From an uncultured Ulvibacter sp. (GTDB lineage: Bacteria > Bacteroidota > Bacteroidia > Flavobacteriales > Flavobacteriaceae): 64,000 nt of DNA. The notes beneath the pieces were generated by a model, which did not search any database, was not told where the DNA came from, and saw only the letters and a program-made list of their open reading frames with translations. Numbering within the stretch: the first letter of the stretch is position 1; every line of letters starts with the position of its first letter. Shown one piece after another: positions 56,191 through 64,000 of the stretch. Both the position numbers and the translations under genes were made by a program. Where the stretch lies: positions 1 to 64,000 of the forward strand of contig CALKCP010000003.1 in NCBI GenBank assembly GCA_938083445.1. The letters run 5' to 3'.

Positions 56191-56400
56191 TACCTATACA
56201 ACTCATCACATCGCCGTTTATTTTGTTAGTTCTTTCTTGAAAATATTCTGGCAATGTTCCTTGTAAAAATACAATGTTATTTATATTAGTAGCTTCTAAT
56301 GTAGATTCCTTTCCTTTGAGAGAAATAAGAACGGGATTCTTAAAACTGCGTTTTTCAACTATTTTTTGATCCTATCATGAACCTATAAAATGTTACAAAT

Positions 56401-57162
56401 TTGAAAATAATCTCATACAACGTAAACGGAATAAGAGCTGCGATGCGCAAAGGTTTCATCGAATGGCTAAAGCAAGCAAATCCCGATGTTATCTGTATCC
56501 AAGAAACCAAGGCAACGAAAGATCAGGTTGAAGTGGAACAAATCGAGCAAGCAGGATACCATCACTATTGGTTTAGTGCCGATAAAAAGGGATATAGCGG
56601 TGTGGCCATATTTTCAAAAGTAAAGCCGAACCACGTAGAATATGGAACCGGAATCTCACATATGGATTTTGAAGGACGTAACATTCGATTAGACTTCGAT
56701 AAGGTTTCGGTGATGAGTTTGTATTTGCCTAGTGGCAGCAATGTTAGCAGGATTGAGTACAAATATAAATTTATGGATGATTTTTTGGAATATGTAAATC
56801 AGCTTAAGAAAGACATTCCAAATTTAGTGATTTGTGGCGATTATAATATCTGTCATGAGGCAATAGACATTCACGATCCAGTTCGCAATAAGAAGGTGTC
56901 TGGTTTTCTTCCCGAGGAACGTGATTGGATGGGGCGTTTTATTGGCAGCGGTTTCATTGATTCATTTAGATATTTTACGAAAGATCCCCATCACTATACG
57001 TGGTGGAGTTATAGAGCGAATTCTCGAGCCAATAATAAAGGCTGGCGTATTGATTATAATATGGTATCTCAGCCGCTACAAGAAAATCTGAATCGCGCCG
57101 TTATATTAGCAGAAGCTAAACACAGTGATCACTGTCCGCTTTTGGTAGAATTAAAGTTTTAA
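56401..57162 (+). CDS. xth: exodeoxyribonuclease III (AP endonuclease)
   Basis: The 253-residue enzyme of base-excision repair cuts at abasic sites and trims 3' ends. It has N7 ('ISYNVNGIRAA'), E35 ('CIQETKA'), 'YSGVAIFSK', 'CGDYNICHEAID' with D147 and N149, 'WTWWSYR'-like 'HYTWWSYRANSRANNKGWRIDY', and the C-terminal 'AKHSDHCPLLVEL'. All catalytic residues of the ExoIII/APE fold are present. The start is TTG at 56401; an in-frame stop at 56386-56388 excludes anything upstream except rare codons. It is 29 bases before an OmpA lipoprotein gene. Confidence 0.93.
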   Translation: MKIISYNVNGIRAAMRKGFIEWLKQANPDVICIQETKATKDQVEVEQIEQAGYHHYWFSADKKGYSGVAIFSKVKPNHVEYGTGISHMDFEGRNIRLDFDKVSVMSLYLPSGSNVSRIEYKYKFMDDFLEYVNQLKKDIPNLVICGDYNICHEAIDIHDPVRNKKVSGFLPEERDWMGRFIGSGFIDSFRYFTKDPHHYTWWSYRANSRANNKGWRIDYNMVSQPLQENLNRAVILAEAKHSDHCPLLVELKF

Positions 57163-57191
57163 TTCTGAAAAGAACCCACAAATCTTATTTT

Positions 57192-58145
57192 ATGCAAAAC
57201 AAAATTTTCTTAGGAGCTTGCCTTCTCGTGCTTACCGCTTCTTGCGTATCATCTCAAATCTATGAAGATTTAAAGAATAAAAACAGCACTCTTCAAAGTG
57301 AAAATAAATCGCTCCTGACCCAATTAGATGGGTTGAAGGGGAAGGGTGATGTTTATAGCATTGCAAATCTTCGGAAAGAAATTGACAGGTTGAATTCAGA
57401 AAAAAGCAGGTTGGCAATGGATTTGGAAGCTGCTGAAAGTAGTTACCAGAGAATGAAAACATCCTATGAGGCCTTGGAAGCAAACAGCGATTCGGTTTTA
57501 GCCGAAAACCTTGATAGAAATCGAAAACTATTGATACAGCTTGAAGAAAAAGAAAGGGCTTTGGCTATGGAAGAAGCAAGGCTTAAAACCATGCAAAATG
57601 AACTGCAGTCACGTTCGAAGCGAGTCGCTGAATTAGAGGAAATTATTGCCTCTAAAGATGCGAAAATGAAAGCTCTAAAAGATGCTATTTCTGCCGCATT
57701 AACAAATTTTGAAGGGAAAGGCCTCACGGTCGAACAACGCAATGGAAAGGTTTATGTCTCTATGGAGAATAAGTTGCTTTTTCAGAGTGGGAGTTGGCAG
57801 ATAAACACAAGGGGAAGAGAGGCAATAATGGCCTTGGGCGAGGTGCTTTCGAACAATAAGGAAATCGCTGTGCTTATTGAAGGGCATACCGATAATGTCG
57901 CATATGGCGGGAATGGCCCCCTTGCAGATAATTGGGATCTTTCAGCCAAACGTGCAACAGCTGTAGTGTCTATTTTGACGTTAAACCCAGAAATCCCCAA
58001 AGATAATTTAACGGCTGCCGGCAGAGGTGAATATGCTCCAATAGGACCGAATAATACTTCCGAAGCGCGCGCAAAAAACCGGAGAATTGAAGTTGTTTTA
58101 ACACCCAAACTGGATGCGATAAACAAACTATTAAATGAAATATAA
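57192..58145 (+). CDS. OmpA family lipoprotein with coiled coil
   Basis: A 317-residue lipoprotein (lipobox 'LVLTASC', Cys 18), a long coiled coil (about 25-170, e.g. 'LRKEIDRLNSEKSRLAMDLE'), and a C-terminal OmpA peptidoglycan-binding domain (about 190-305) with 'LLFQSGSWQINTRGREAIMAL', 'IEGHTDNVAYGG', 'NWDLSAKRATAVVSIL' and 'RAKNRRIEVVL'. It should tether the outer membrane to the cell wall over a distance set by the coil. It lies 29 bases after xth and 10 before the aldo/keto reductase gene, so three unrelated genes may share a transcript. Confidence 0.92.
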   Translation: MQNKIFLGACLLVLTASCVSSQIYEDLKNKNSTLQSENKSLLTQLDGLKGKGDVYSIANLRKEIDRLNSEKSRLAMDLEAAESSYQRMKTSYEALEANSDSVLAENLDRNRKLLIQLEEKERALAMEEARLKTMQNELQSRSKRVAELEEIIASKDAKMKALKDAISAALTNFEGKGLTVEQRNGKVYVSMENKLLFQSGSWQINTRGREAIMALGEVLSNNKEIAVLIEGHTDNVAYGGNGPLADNWDLSAKRATAVVSILTLNPEIPKDNLTAAGRGEYAPIGPNNTSEARAKNRRIEVVLTPKLDAINKLLNEI

Positions 58146-58155
58146 TTTCCGTTAG

Positions 58156-59196
58156 ATGAAATACGCCAAACTTCCAAATACATCTCTTACAGTAAGTAAA
58201 TTGTGCCTGGGTACAATGACCTGGGGAAGGCAAAACACGGAGTCTGATGGACATGCGCAGCTGGATGTTGCCTTAGAAAAAGGGATTAACTTCGTGGATA
58301 CGGCCGAAATGTATTCAGTGCCATATTCAGATGAAACCCAAGGGAGTACAGAACGAATCATCGGGAGCTGGCTCAAAAAAACAGGGAATAGAGATCAGAT
58401 CATTTTAGCTTCTAAAATAGCAGGGCCTTCTCGTGGATTGATATCTATCCGAAATCCTTTAGACTTCAGTGCGGCTGCGATTGACGATGCTTTGCACAAA
58501 TCTTTGTCACGCCTGCAAACAGATTATCTCGACTTATACCAATTACATTGGCCCGAGAGAGATGTAAATGTATTTGGAAAGCGAAATTATGAATATGGAA
58601 GTAATGAAAAATGGGAAGATAATATTGCTTTGGTCCTAGATCGATTAGAAATGCATGTAAAGGCCGGAAAAATAAGATATGTTGGAGCTTCTAATGAGAC
58701 GCCTTTTGGCTTAATGCGTTATATGGAAGAACAAAGAGGAGGACGAAAGTTGAAAATGGTTTCGACTCAGAATTCTTATAATCTATTGCAACGAAAAGAT
58801 GAAATCGGTTTGACTGAAGTTTTAGAGATGGAAAATATTGGCTATTTGGCCTACTCACCTCTTGCCTTTGGCGTATTGAGTGGGAAGTATTTAGACGGAA
58901 AAAAGCCTGTAGGAGCAAGAGTGACTGAGTTTCCAAATTATTCTCGATACAATTCGAAGTCCTCGCTATTGGCAACTGAAAGGTATAGAGATATAGCCCA
59001 AAAAAGCGGATTAAGCCTTCCGCAAATGGCATTGGCTTTCGTAAATGAAAGACCGTTTGTTACATCAAACATCATTGGGGCAACAAATATTGAACAACTC
59101 ACCGAAAATATTGAAAGTATAGATATATCCCTTTCGGAAGATACACTGCGGAGCATTGAAAAAGTACATTCAGAAATACCAAATCCAGCGCCTTAA
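58156..59196 (+). CDS. aldo/keto reductase (Tas-like)
   Basis: The 346-residue NADPH-dependent oxidoreductase has the AKR tetrad D48 and Y53 ('FVDTAEMYSVP'), K87 ('ILASKIAG') and H131 ('LYQLHWPERD'). The N-terminus ('YAKLPNTSLTVSKLCLGTMTWG') and the length match E. coli Tas (YgdS), whose physiological substrate is unknown. 'NSYNLLQRKDEIGLTEVLEMENIGYLAYSPLAFGVLSGKY' region and 'SNIIGATNIEQL' are normal AKR motifs. Its stop overlaps the convergent radA gene by four bases. Confidence 0.92.
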   Translation: MKYAKLPNTSLTVSKLCLGTMTWGRQNTESDGHAQLDVALEKGINFVDTAEMYSVPYSDETQGSTERIIGSWLKKTGNRDQIILASKIAGPSRGLISIRNPLDFSAAAIDDALHKSLSRLQTDYLDLYQLHWPERDVNVFGKRNYEYGSNEKWEDNIALVLDRLEMHVKAGKIRYVGASNETPFGLMRYMEEQRGGRKLKMVSTQNSYNLLQRKDEIGLTEVLEMENIGYLAYSPLAFGVLSGKYLDGKKPVGARVTEFPNYSRYNSKSSLLATERYRDIAQKSGLSLPQMALAFVNERPFVTSNIIGATNIEQLTENIESIDISLSEDTLRSIEKVHSEIPNPAP

Positions 59197-60554
59197 CCAA
59201 ACAAATGGCGCACTACATCCTGTACCTTCGCAACTTTAATAATATTGATGGCATAACCCTTCTTAGGTAGTTTGCAATATTTAGAAATTACAATAGATTC
59301 AAAACCGAGTTTTTCAGCTTCATGGATACGTTGTTCAACACGATTAACCGGTCTAACTTCTCCGGCGAGCCCTACCTCTGCAGCAAAGCACATTCGTTTG
59401 TCTATTGCGATGTCAATGTTTGATGATAGCACTGCAGCCACAATGGCCAGATCAATAGCAGGATCATCGACTGTGATGCCGCCAGTGATATTTAAAAACA
59501 CATCCTTCGCACCCAATTTAAAGCCAGCTCGTTTCTCTAAAACGGCAAGAATCATATTGAGTCGCTTGGCATTGTAACCTGTCGCCGAACGTTGAGGTGT
59601 GCCATACACAGCACTGCTAACCAAAGCTTGAATCTCAATCATCAATGGGCGCAATCCTTCTAAAGTTGCCGAAATAGCCGTGCCACTAAGCTCCTCTTCG
59701 TTTTTTGAAATAAGAATTTCTGAAGGGTTTGAAACTTCCCTTAATCCACTCCCTTGCATTTCATAGATTCCTAGTTCATTGGTTGAGCCAAAACGATTTT
59801 TATTTGCTCGAAGGATTCTATATACATGGTTGCGGTCTCCCTCAAACTGAAGAACCGTATCGACCATATGCTCTAATATTTTTGGCCCAGCAATGTTTCC
59901 ATCTTTTGTAATATGGCCTATTAATATTACAGGGGTAGCGGTTTCCTTGGCAAACTTTATAAGCTCTGTAGTCGTTTCGCGAATTTGGGAAATACTGCCA
60001 GGACTGCTTTCTATATAGTCTGTATGAAGCGTCTGTATCGAATCAATAACAACGATATCGGGTGCTATTGCTTCGATGTTTCTAAAAATATTCTGAGTTT
60101 TAGTTTCGGTGAGAATGTAGCAGTTTTCTGAACCTGGAAAGATTCTATCGGCTCGCATTTTTATTTGTTGTGCACTTTCCTCTCCAGAAACATAGAGTGT
60201 TTTATAGGGTAATTGTAATGCTATCTGAAGCATCAGAGTACTTTTGCCTATCCCTGGCTCTCCTCCCAGGAGCGTCAATGAACCAGGCACTAATCCCCCT
60301 CCGAGAACTCTGTTTAATTCATTGTTTTGAGTGTTTAATCGCGCTTCAACTGCCGTTGATATTTCTGCAATTTTTTGAGGCTTAGCTGCCCGTTTGGAAG
60401 TAGGTTCGGTTGTTTTCCAGCTTGTTTTTTCTGCTTTTTGAATAACTTCTTCAACAAGCGTATTCCATTCTTTACATGATGTGCATTGCCCTTGCCACTT
60501 TGCAAATTGAGAACCGCAACTCTGACAGAAAAATGAAGTTTTTGTTTTAGCCAT
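59193..60554 (-). CDS. radA: DNA repair protein RadA (Sms)
   Basis: The 453-residue protein drives branch migration of recombination intermediates. It has a C4 zinc finger ('CQSCGSQFAKWQGQCTSC', 10-27), Walker A 'GGEPGIGKST' (97-106), Walker B 'IVVIDSIQTL', the RadA-specific 'KNRFG' (252-256) and a C-terminal Lon-protease-like domain ('TGYNAKRLNMILAVLEKRAGF'). In this branch the proteolytic Ser-Lys pair is not expected. The -7 promoter box is five bases before its ATG, predicting a nearly leaderless mRNA. Length and domain order are normal. Confidence 0.97.
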   Translation of the reverse strand: MAKTKTSFFCQSCGSQFAKWQGQCTSCKEWNTLVEEVIQKAEKTSWKTTEPTSKRAAKPQKIAEISTAVEARLNTQNNELNRVLGGGLVPGSLTLLGGEPGIGKSTLMLQIALQLPYKTLYVSGEESAQQIKMRADRIFPGSENCYILTETKTQNIFRNIEAIAPDIVVIDSIQTLHTDYIESSPGSISQIRETTTELIKFAKETATPVILIGHITKDGNIAGPKILEHMVDTVLQFEGDRNHVYRILRANKNRFGSTNELGIYEMQGSGLREVSNPSEILISKNEEELSGTAISATLEGLRPLMIEIQALVSSAVYGTPQRSATGYNAKRLNMILAVLEKRAGFKLGAKDVFLNITGGITVDDPAIDLAIVAAVLSSNIDIAIDKRMCFAAEVGLAGEVRPVNRVEQRIHEAEKLGFESIVISKYCKLPKKGYAINIIKVAKVQDVVRHLFG

Positions 60555-60559
60555 ATAAA

Positions 60560-60567
60560 CAAAAGTA
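60560..60567 (-). promoter_or_regulatory. radA -7 box (leaderless spacing)
   Basis: Minus-strand TACTTTTG is followed by five bases (TTTAT) and the ATG. A TTTG on the same strand (60583-60586) lies 15 bases further upstream, somewhat closer than the usual 19. Confidence 0.55.
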
Positions 60568-60598
60568 GATATATTTATATTACAAAGTCATATCTCTA

Positions 60599-60815
60599 GT
60601 GAAGCAAAGCCTACTTTTTTTTATTATTTTCCTAGGTGTCAGTTTACAACCAAGAGTTTACTTCAGAAAGCACAATAGTTGCTGCCCTAAAATTAAAAAT
60701 TGAGCAATCTTAACAAGAAGATGAGCTAATTTGGATGGACAGCTTGTCTAAACTCATCGTTGGCACAACTACCATTGAAAGTAATTATATAGTAGAGGAA
60801 ACTCACAGAACTTAA
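60599..60815 (+). pseudogene. probable remnant of a small secreted-protein gene
   Basis: The gap between radA and the esterase gene reads like decayed coding DNA. From GTG 60599 a signal-like peptide ('VKQSLLFFIIFLGVS') runs to about 60641; a one-base frame change then gives 'YNQEFTSESTIVAALKLKIE', one TAA at 60711-60713, and 'ELIWMDSLSKLIVGTTT', 'ESNYIVEETHRT', ending in TAA at 60813-60815. The composition after the shift is protein-like and unlike random AT-rich DNA. The frame breaks may be real decay or an artefact. The 3' end overlaps the convergent esterase stop by four bases. I do not recognise the parent family. Confidence 0.35.
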
Positions 60816-61960
60816 TACCCAAAATCATCTTTGATCTTATCGGCTTTTTCCAGCATCAAGTCAACCGTAATAAAGTCCACTTCTTCTTTGTCAAAAGCGG
60901 CTTGAAATGTCCTCATTGCTTTTTTCGGGTCACCTGTTTCCTCGTAATAACGACCTAAGAAATAGTCGCCTAAAACCGTGTCCGGGTATTGTCTTTTGGC
61001 CAGTGTTGCAATCTCTCGAAGCGATTCCCATTGTTTTTTCTTCTCAGAAGCTCTTCCCGTAGCAATAAAATCGTTCACGCGAATTGGATTGGTTAATCCA
61101 AAAAGGTCTTCAATTGTTTTATACTTATTTATCAGGTATAAATGAATAGGGGTTTCTAGCTTTAAGAGAACATCGGTATATTCTTTTTTACTAATAGGCC
61201 TATACACTGAGAATATTTTTTCAATCGCATTTGGGATGCCGCGAGCTACTAAAGAGTAGTGTGTAGCCCCTTCAAAATTATCGTAAGAATAATCAAAGGT
61301 GTCACTTTTTAATCCTTTTAGGGCGTTGTTTAAGTCTTCAGCAACTTCTCTCAAAGCTCTCACATCATCTGTTCCAGTTGCCAGGTAATAAAATATTTTC
61401 GTTTTAATGTTTGGAATTCGGTCAGGAATACTCAAGTCAATCGAAGGTGCCAAGTCTGGACTTAAGTTAATATATCCATTAAATAATGGAGGGTCTTTAA
61501 ATAGATAATAATTTATAAAATTTGCTGTAAAGTCATGTCCTACGGCAATTAGGAATTTTGCCGTTCTGTAATTGGTATCAATATAAGGAATTAGTTCTAA
61601 GCCAATAAATTCGAAAAAATCTGCCCCTTTGTCTGCCGGAAGAAAATTAGAATCATCGTAAGCACAATCATCGTACCTGCTATCCCCTTGCATAATTCCA
61701 ACGACAATGGATTCTGGCATGTCCTCCCAAAAGGAAAAATAATCAACATTGCCGGCTACGGGCTCAAAAAGGTAATCCCCATCGAGAACAACTACAATAG
61801 GATAGACCTTTTCTGTGTTTTCATCGTAGTTACGAGGAAGTTGTATCTTCAATTGACGTGACTCACCCAGCATTGACGAGTTAAACTCTTCATAGATCAC
61901 TTGAGCCGAAGAACCAACGGTTACTAGCAGACATAAAAGAAGCAAGGTCGTTTTTTTCAT
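60812..61960 (-). CDS. esterase-fold (PF00756-like) exported protein with Asp at the nucleophile position
   Basis: A 382-residue protein with a signal peptide (1-20, 'LLVTVGSSAQ'). It follows the putative-esterase pattern: 'LKIQLPRNYDENTEKVYPIVVVLDGD' region (37-62), 'ESIVVGIMQGDSRYDDC', then 'LIAVGHDFTANFINYYLF' where the usual elbow is GHSxGG, and 'FNGYINLSPDL' (160-170). D143 replaces the serine; a candidate His is H234 ('EGATHYSLV'). The last 80 residues look like TPR helices ('YFLGRYYEETGDPKKAM'). I chose ATG 61960 for the signal peptide; an upstream start at 62038 adds a basic stretch with no support. Either a pseudo-enzyme or a hydrolase with an Asp nucleophile. Confidence 0.78.
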   Translation of the reverse strand: MKKTTLLLLCLLVTVGSSAQVIYEEFNSSMLGESRQLKIQLPRNYDENTEKVYPIVVVLDGDYLFEPVAGNVDYFSFWEDMPESIVVGIMQGDSRYDDCAYDDSNFLPADKGADFFEFIGLELIPYIDTNYRTAKFLIAVGHDFTANFINYYLFKDPPLFNGYINLSPDLAPSIDLSIPDRIPNIKTKIFYYLATGTDDVRALREVAEDLNNALKGLKSDTFDYSYDNFEGATHYSLVARGIPNAIEKIFSVYRPISKKEYTDVLLKLETPIHLYLINKYKTIEDLFGLTNPIRVNDFIATGRASEKKKQWESLREIATLAKRQYPDTVLGDYFLGRYYEETGDPKKAMRTFQAAFDKEEVDFITVDLMLEKADKIKDDFGY

Positions 61961-62038
61961 AGTGTTGTTTTTATCGAATTTGAAAGATAACAAAATAATT
62001 AATCTTTGAGAAAGGTGCTGTCTTTTGATGGCGCCCAA

Positions 62039-63004
62039 TTATGTTTTTGATCGATTGTAAATGGGTAAAATTAGTAACGAAAGACAACCAAAGAATAATA
62101 GGGAGGCAATATTAGAAGTCCAAACAATCCAGCCAAATGCAACTCCCACAGTTTTTGAAACTCCAAAAACCGATAGTATGCCAGCGAGTGCGGCCGGATA
62201 GGTCCCAAAACCGCTATTGGTGAAAGCGAATGTAAAACTGCCTACAGCAAAGGCTGTTATGATGGTGCCAAAACTAATAGCAGTAGTCTCTTCAAGGGCA
62301 AAAAGAGCGGTATAAAAAGAAAGCAAATACAAGCCCCAGATGAAAAAAGTATGAAAAAGAAACGCTCCTTTCTTTTTCATTTTTAGAATGCTCAATACCC
62401 CGTCTTTTAAACCCAAAACAAAGGTTCTTAACTTTAGGTTTGTTTTGGATTTAGAAAACTTTAAAAAAAGAAAAGCGACAATGCCTAAACCGGAAATACC
62501 AGCAACTACTCCATAAATGCTAGACTTTGGAATGCTTTCAGAAAAATATTCAGCGAGTACATCAAACTTAAGCAGCAGGGCTGTGGATGCGATTCCTAGT
62601 AAGAAAATAAGATCGATAAGCCGTTCAGAAATAATAGTGCCAAAACCCTTTTCAAATGGCACGCCTTCGTATTTATCGAGAATGATTCCTCTCGATATTT
62701 CTCCGCTTTTTGGGATAAAGATATTCATTAAATAGGCCACAGAAATTGCCATGAAATTGTTAGCTAATTTTGGCTGATATCCCAAGGGTTCAAGCATGAA
62801 ATTCCATCTAAATGAGCGGGAGAGATGACTCAAGATACTAAAGAAAATAGACAAGGCGACAAAACCATAATTAGCCTTAGCAAATTGTTCTTTAGTCTCT
62901 TCAAGTTGCTCTGGGGTGAAAGAGGAATAGATATACCAAATAAAAAAAACACCTAGCGCTAGGGGTAAAATAATTTTCAAAAACTTGATAGTTGCTTTTC
63001 TCAC
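62039..63004 (-). CDS. flippase-like / lysylphosphatidylglycerol synthase-type membrane protein
   Basis: A 321-residue polytopic inner-membrane protein with about eight hydrophobic helices, matching the PF03706 (UPF0104) group: 'LSRSFRWNFMLEPLGY', 'AISVAYLMNIFIPKSGEISRGI' and 'ERLIDLIFLLGIA'. The group includes the membrane half of MprF, which flips lipids; members without the synthase domain have no proven substrate. It starts four bases after panD and precedes the esterase-like gene by 78 bases, so it is probably transcribed with panD. No link to pantothenate synthesis is known to me. Confidence 0.85.
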   Translation of the reverse strand: MRKATIKFLKIILPLALGVFFIWYIYSSFTPEQLEETKEQFAKANYGFVALSIFFSILSHLSRSFRWNFMLEPLGYQPKLANNFMAISVAYLMNIFIPKSGEISRGIILDKYEGVPFEKGFGTIISERLIDLIFLLGIASTALLLKFDVLAEYFSESIPKSSIYGVVAGISGLGIVAFLFLKFSKSKTNLKLRTFVLGLKDGVLSILKMKKKGAFLFHTFFIWGLYLLSFYTALFALEETTAISFGTIITAFAVGSFTFAFTNSGFGTYPAALAGILSVFGVSKTVGVAFGWIVWTSNIASLLFFGCLSLLILPIYNRSKT

Positions 63005-63007
63005 ATT

Positions 63008-63355
63008 TTAGAGTAATAAGTTATCTTCATTTGGAAAAACAAGTGCGGGCTTAAATGACTTTGCTTCATCTTCTTCCATCATTGCGTAGGTGATTAAAAT
63101 AAGGATGTCACCAACGGCTACTTTGCGCGCTGCTGCGCCGTTAAGTGTTATCTCACCAGTGCCACGAGGTCCAGGTATTGCATATGTTTCGAGGCGTTCT
63201 CCATTATTGTTGTTTACAATTTGAACCTTTTCACCTTCGGTTATATTAGCGGCTTCTAGTAGCTCTTGATCAATGGTAATACTCCCAATATAATTGAGGT
63301 CTGCACCAGTAACTTTTACCCTGTGAATTTTTGATTTTACAACGTGTATTAACAT
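63008..63355 (-). CDS. panD: aspartate 1-decarboxylase PanD (proenzyme)
   Basis: The 115-residue proenzyme makes beta-alanine for pantothenate and coenzyme A. The self-cleavage site G24-S25 in '[10 protein letters not shown]' yields the pyruvoyl cofactor; '[17 protein letters not shown]' and '[22 protein letters not shown]' are standard, as is '[11 protein letters not shown]' with the active-site region. Its own TAnnTTTG box is four bases before the ATG. PanC, which uses its product, is encoded 92 bases upstream. All hallmark residues are present. Confidence 0.97.
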   Translation of the reverse strand: MLIHVVKSKIHRVKVTGADLNYIGSITIDQELLEAANITEGEKVQIVNNNNGERLETYAIPGPRGTGEITLNGAAARKVAVGDILILITYAMMEEDEAKSFKPALVFPNEDNLLL

Positions 63356-63359
63356 GGAG

Positions 63360-63367
63360 CAAAGGTA
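63360..63367 (-). promoter_or_regulatory. panD -7 box (leaderless spacing)
   Basis: Minus-strand TACCTTTG, identical to the hflX box, is followed by CTCC and then the panD ATG. It lies in the panC-panD gap, so panD and the genes after it can be transcribed apart from panC. No -33 TTTG at normal spacing. Confidence 0.55.
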
Positions 63368-63447
63368 CGAAAGGGTTTTTGTTTAAAAGGATTCAACATT
63401 TAGATTATTTTTTTCGACAAAACCTACTGTCACTTTTTTAAGCTGTC

Positions 63448-64000
63448 TCAATTCAAGGCTATATTGTCAATTAGACGCACTTGTCCAGCAAAAACAGCTA
63501 TAAATGCTCTGTAATCTTTGTTTGAAAATTTGTGTTTTGCAGTTTTAAGTGTTTTCACATTGGCTACTTCAAAATATTCCAATGTGAGATGGTTGTTTTT
63601 CAAAAATCGCTCTTCAACGAGTGCATTACATTTTGAGATTGAGAGATGTTGAAATTTTTGCTGCACTTCAAGAAGTGTTTTGTTAATAAGAGTCGCTGCT
63701 TCAAGTTGGACTGCGCTTAGTCGTTTGTTTCTAGAGCTCATTGCAAGACCGCTCTCTTCTCTAACAATAGGGCATCCAACTATTTCTACAGCCAGCTTTT
63801 CAATCTCAACAAGTTTTCTAACTATTTGTAGTTGCTGAAAGTCCTTTTCTCCAAAATAAGCGGAATTTGGTTCGACGTCTCGTAACAAAAGATTTACCAC
63901 AGTTCCAACGCCATCAAAATGCCCCTTTCTGTATTTACCCTCCATTTCATTTTCTATATTTCCAAAAGAATAATTGTTCGAGCTAATGTTTCCGTGATAT
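63448..64000 (-). CDS. panC: pantothenate synthetase PanC, N-terminus beyond the window
   Basis: The visible 183 codons encode the C-terminal two thirds of PanC, which joins pantoate and beta-alanine using ATP. Motifs: 'MEGKYRKGHFDGVGTVVNLL' (PanC 'EGxxRPGHFxGVxTVV'), 'SAYFGEKDFQQLQIVRKLV', 'GCPIVREESGLAMSSRN' and the C-terminal domain to 'VRLIDNIALN'. The frame stays open past the internal ATG at 63945 to the window edge ('YHGNISSNNYSFGNIENE'), so that ATG is not the start. The glycine-rich HIGH-like site would be outside. It is upstream of panD on the same strand. Confidence 0.94.
   Translation of the reverse strand, partial: YHGNISSNNYSFGNIENEMEGKYRKGHFDGVGTVVNLLLRDVEPNSAYFGEKDFQQLQIVRKLVEIEKLAVEIVGCPIVREESGLAMSSRNKRLSAVQLEAATLINKTLLEVQQKFQHLSISKCNALVEERFLKNNHLTLEYFEVANVKTLKTAKHKFSNKDYRAFIAVFAGQVRLIDNIALN

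Noticed and set aside
61961-62038. Longer N-terminus for the esterase-like protein
   Set aside because: It would hide the signal peptide behind 26 basic residues; the ATG at 61960 gives a normal export signal.

Overview
The window looks like a stretch of chromosome from a marine-type Flavobacteriaceae (phylum Bacteroidota); I cannot fix the genus. The evidence is type IX secretion (T9SS) sorting domains of both type A and type B, PorP/SprF and PorE-like proteins, a SUF operon carrying DUF59 and DUF2480 genes, a three-subunit succinate dehydrogenase with one cytochrome b subunit, many 'MKK...' signal peptides and lipoproteins, AT-rich intergenic DNA, and promoters of the Bacteroidota TAnnTTTG type. 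I see no rRNA, tRNA, CRISPR array, insertion sequence, phage gene or plasmid gene. Gene order is dense and mostly housekeeping plus cell-surface genes.

Layout. 1-5.7 kb: the tail of a CAP-domain protein, then a response regulator, an outer-membrane porin, a small secreted protein, a GAF-containing histidine kinase and a DUF4421 barrel. 5.96-11.5 kb (minus): a surface-export cassette of a repeat adhesin with a type B sorting domain, PorP/SprF and a PorE-like OmpA protein. 11.9-14.1 kb: hflX and a DUF3078 barrel, convergent on a shared terminator. 14.2-21.6 kb (minus): the SUF Fe-S assembly operon sufA-sufB-lipoprotein-sufC-sufD-sufS-META lipoprotein-sufE-DUF59-DUF2480. 21.8-29.5 kb (minus): three tandem secreted choice-of-anchor B paralogs, a seven-blade propeller lipoprotein, an MbnP-like lipoprotein and an MbnH-like di-heme peroxidase. 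This looks like one extracytoplasmic metal/redox unit and is the best candidate for an undescribed system here.

29.7-38.9 kb: thiL, an alpha/beta hydrolase divergent from brnQ, a stand-alone glycogen-binding-type domain, an Xaa-Pro aminopeptidase, a large BNR/VPS10-type secreted protein and a T9SS cargo protein. 39-42.5 kb: sdhCAB with a well-formed promoter. 42.7-47.6 kb: methionine aminotransferase and omega-amidase (a two-step 2-oxo-acid/glutamine pathway) separated by katG and an ankyrin protein. 47.6-56.2 kb: an Ig-like lipoprotein, comF, a membrane-anchored coiled-coil protein, glycyl-tRNA synthetase and a 1138-residue outer-membrane protein. 56.4-60.6 kb: exonuclease III, an OmpA lipoprotein, a Tas-type aldo/keto reductase and radA. 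60.6-64 kb: a probable gene remnant, then (minus) panC (cut by the window end), panD, a flippase-like membrane protein and an esterase-fold protein whose nucleophile position is Asp.

Regulation visible in the sequence: TAnnTTTG -7 boxes lie before many operons. Four of them (glyS, radA, panD, the Ig-like lipoprotein) sit only 4-5 bases before the ATG, which predicts leaderless or nearly leaderless mRNAs. Strong hairpin terminators separate most convergent pairs. Domain, motif and residue statements were read from the translated sequence; family assignments are from memory of those families, and no database search was run.
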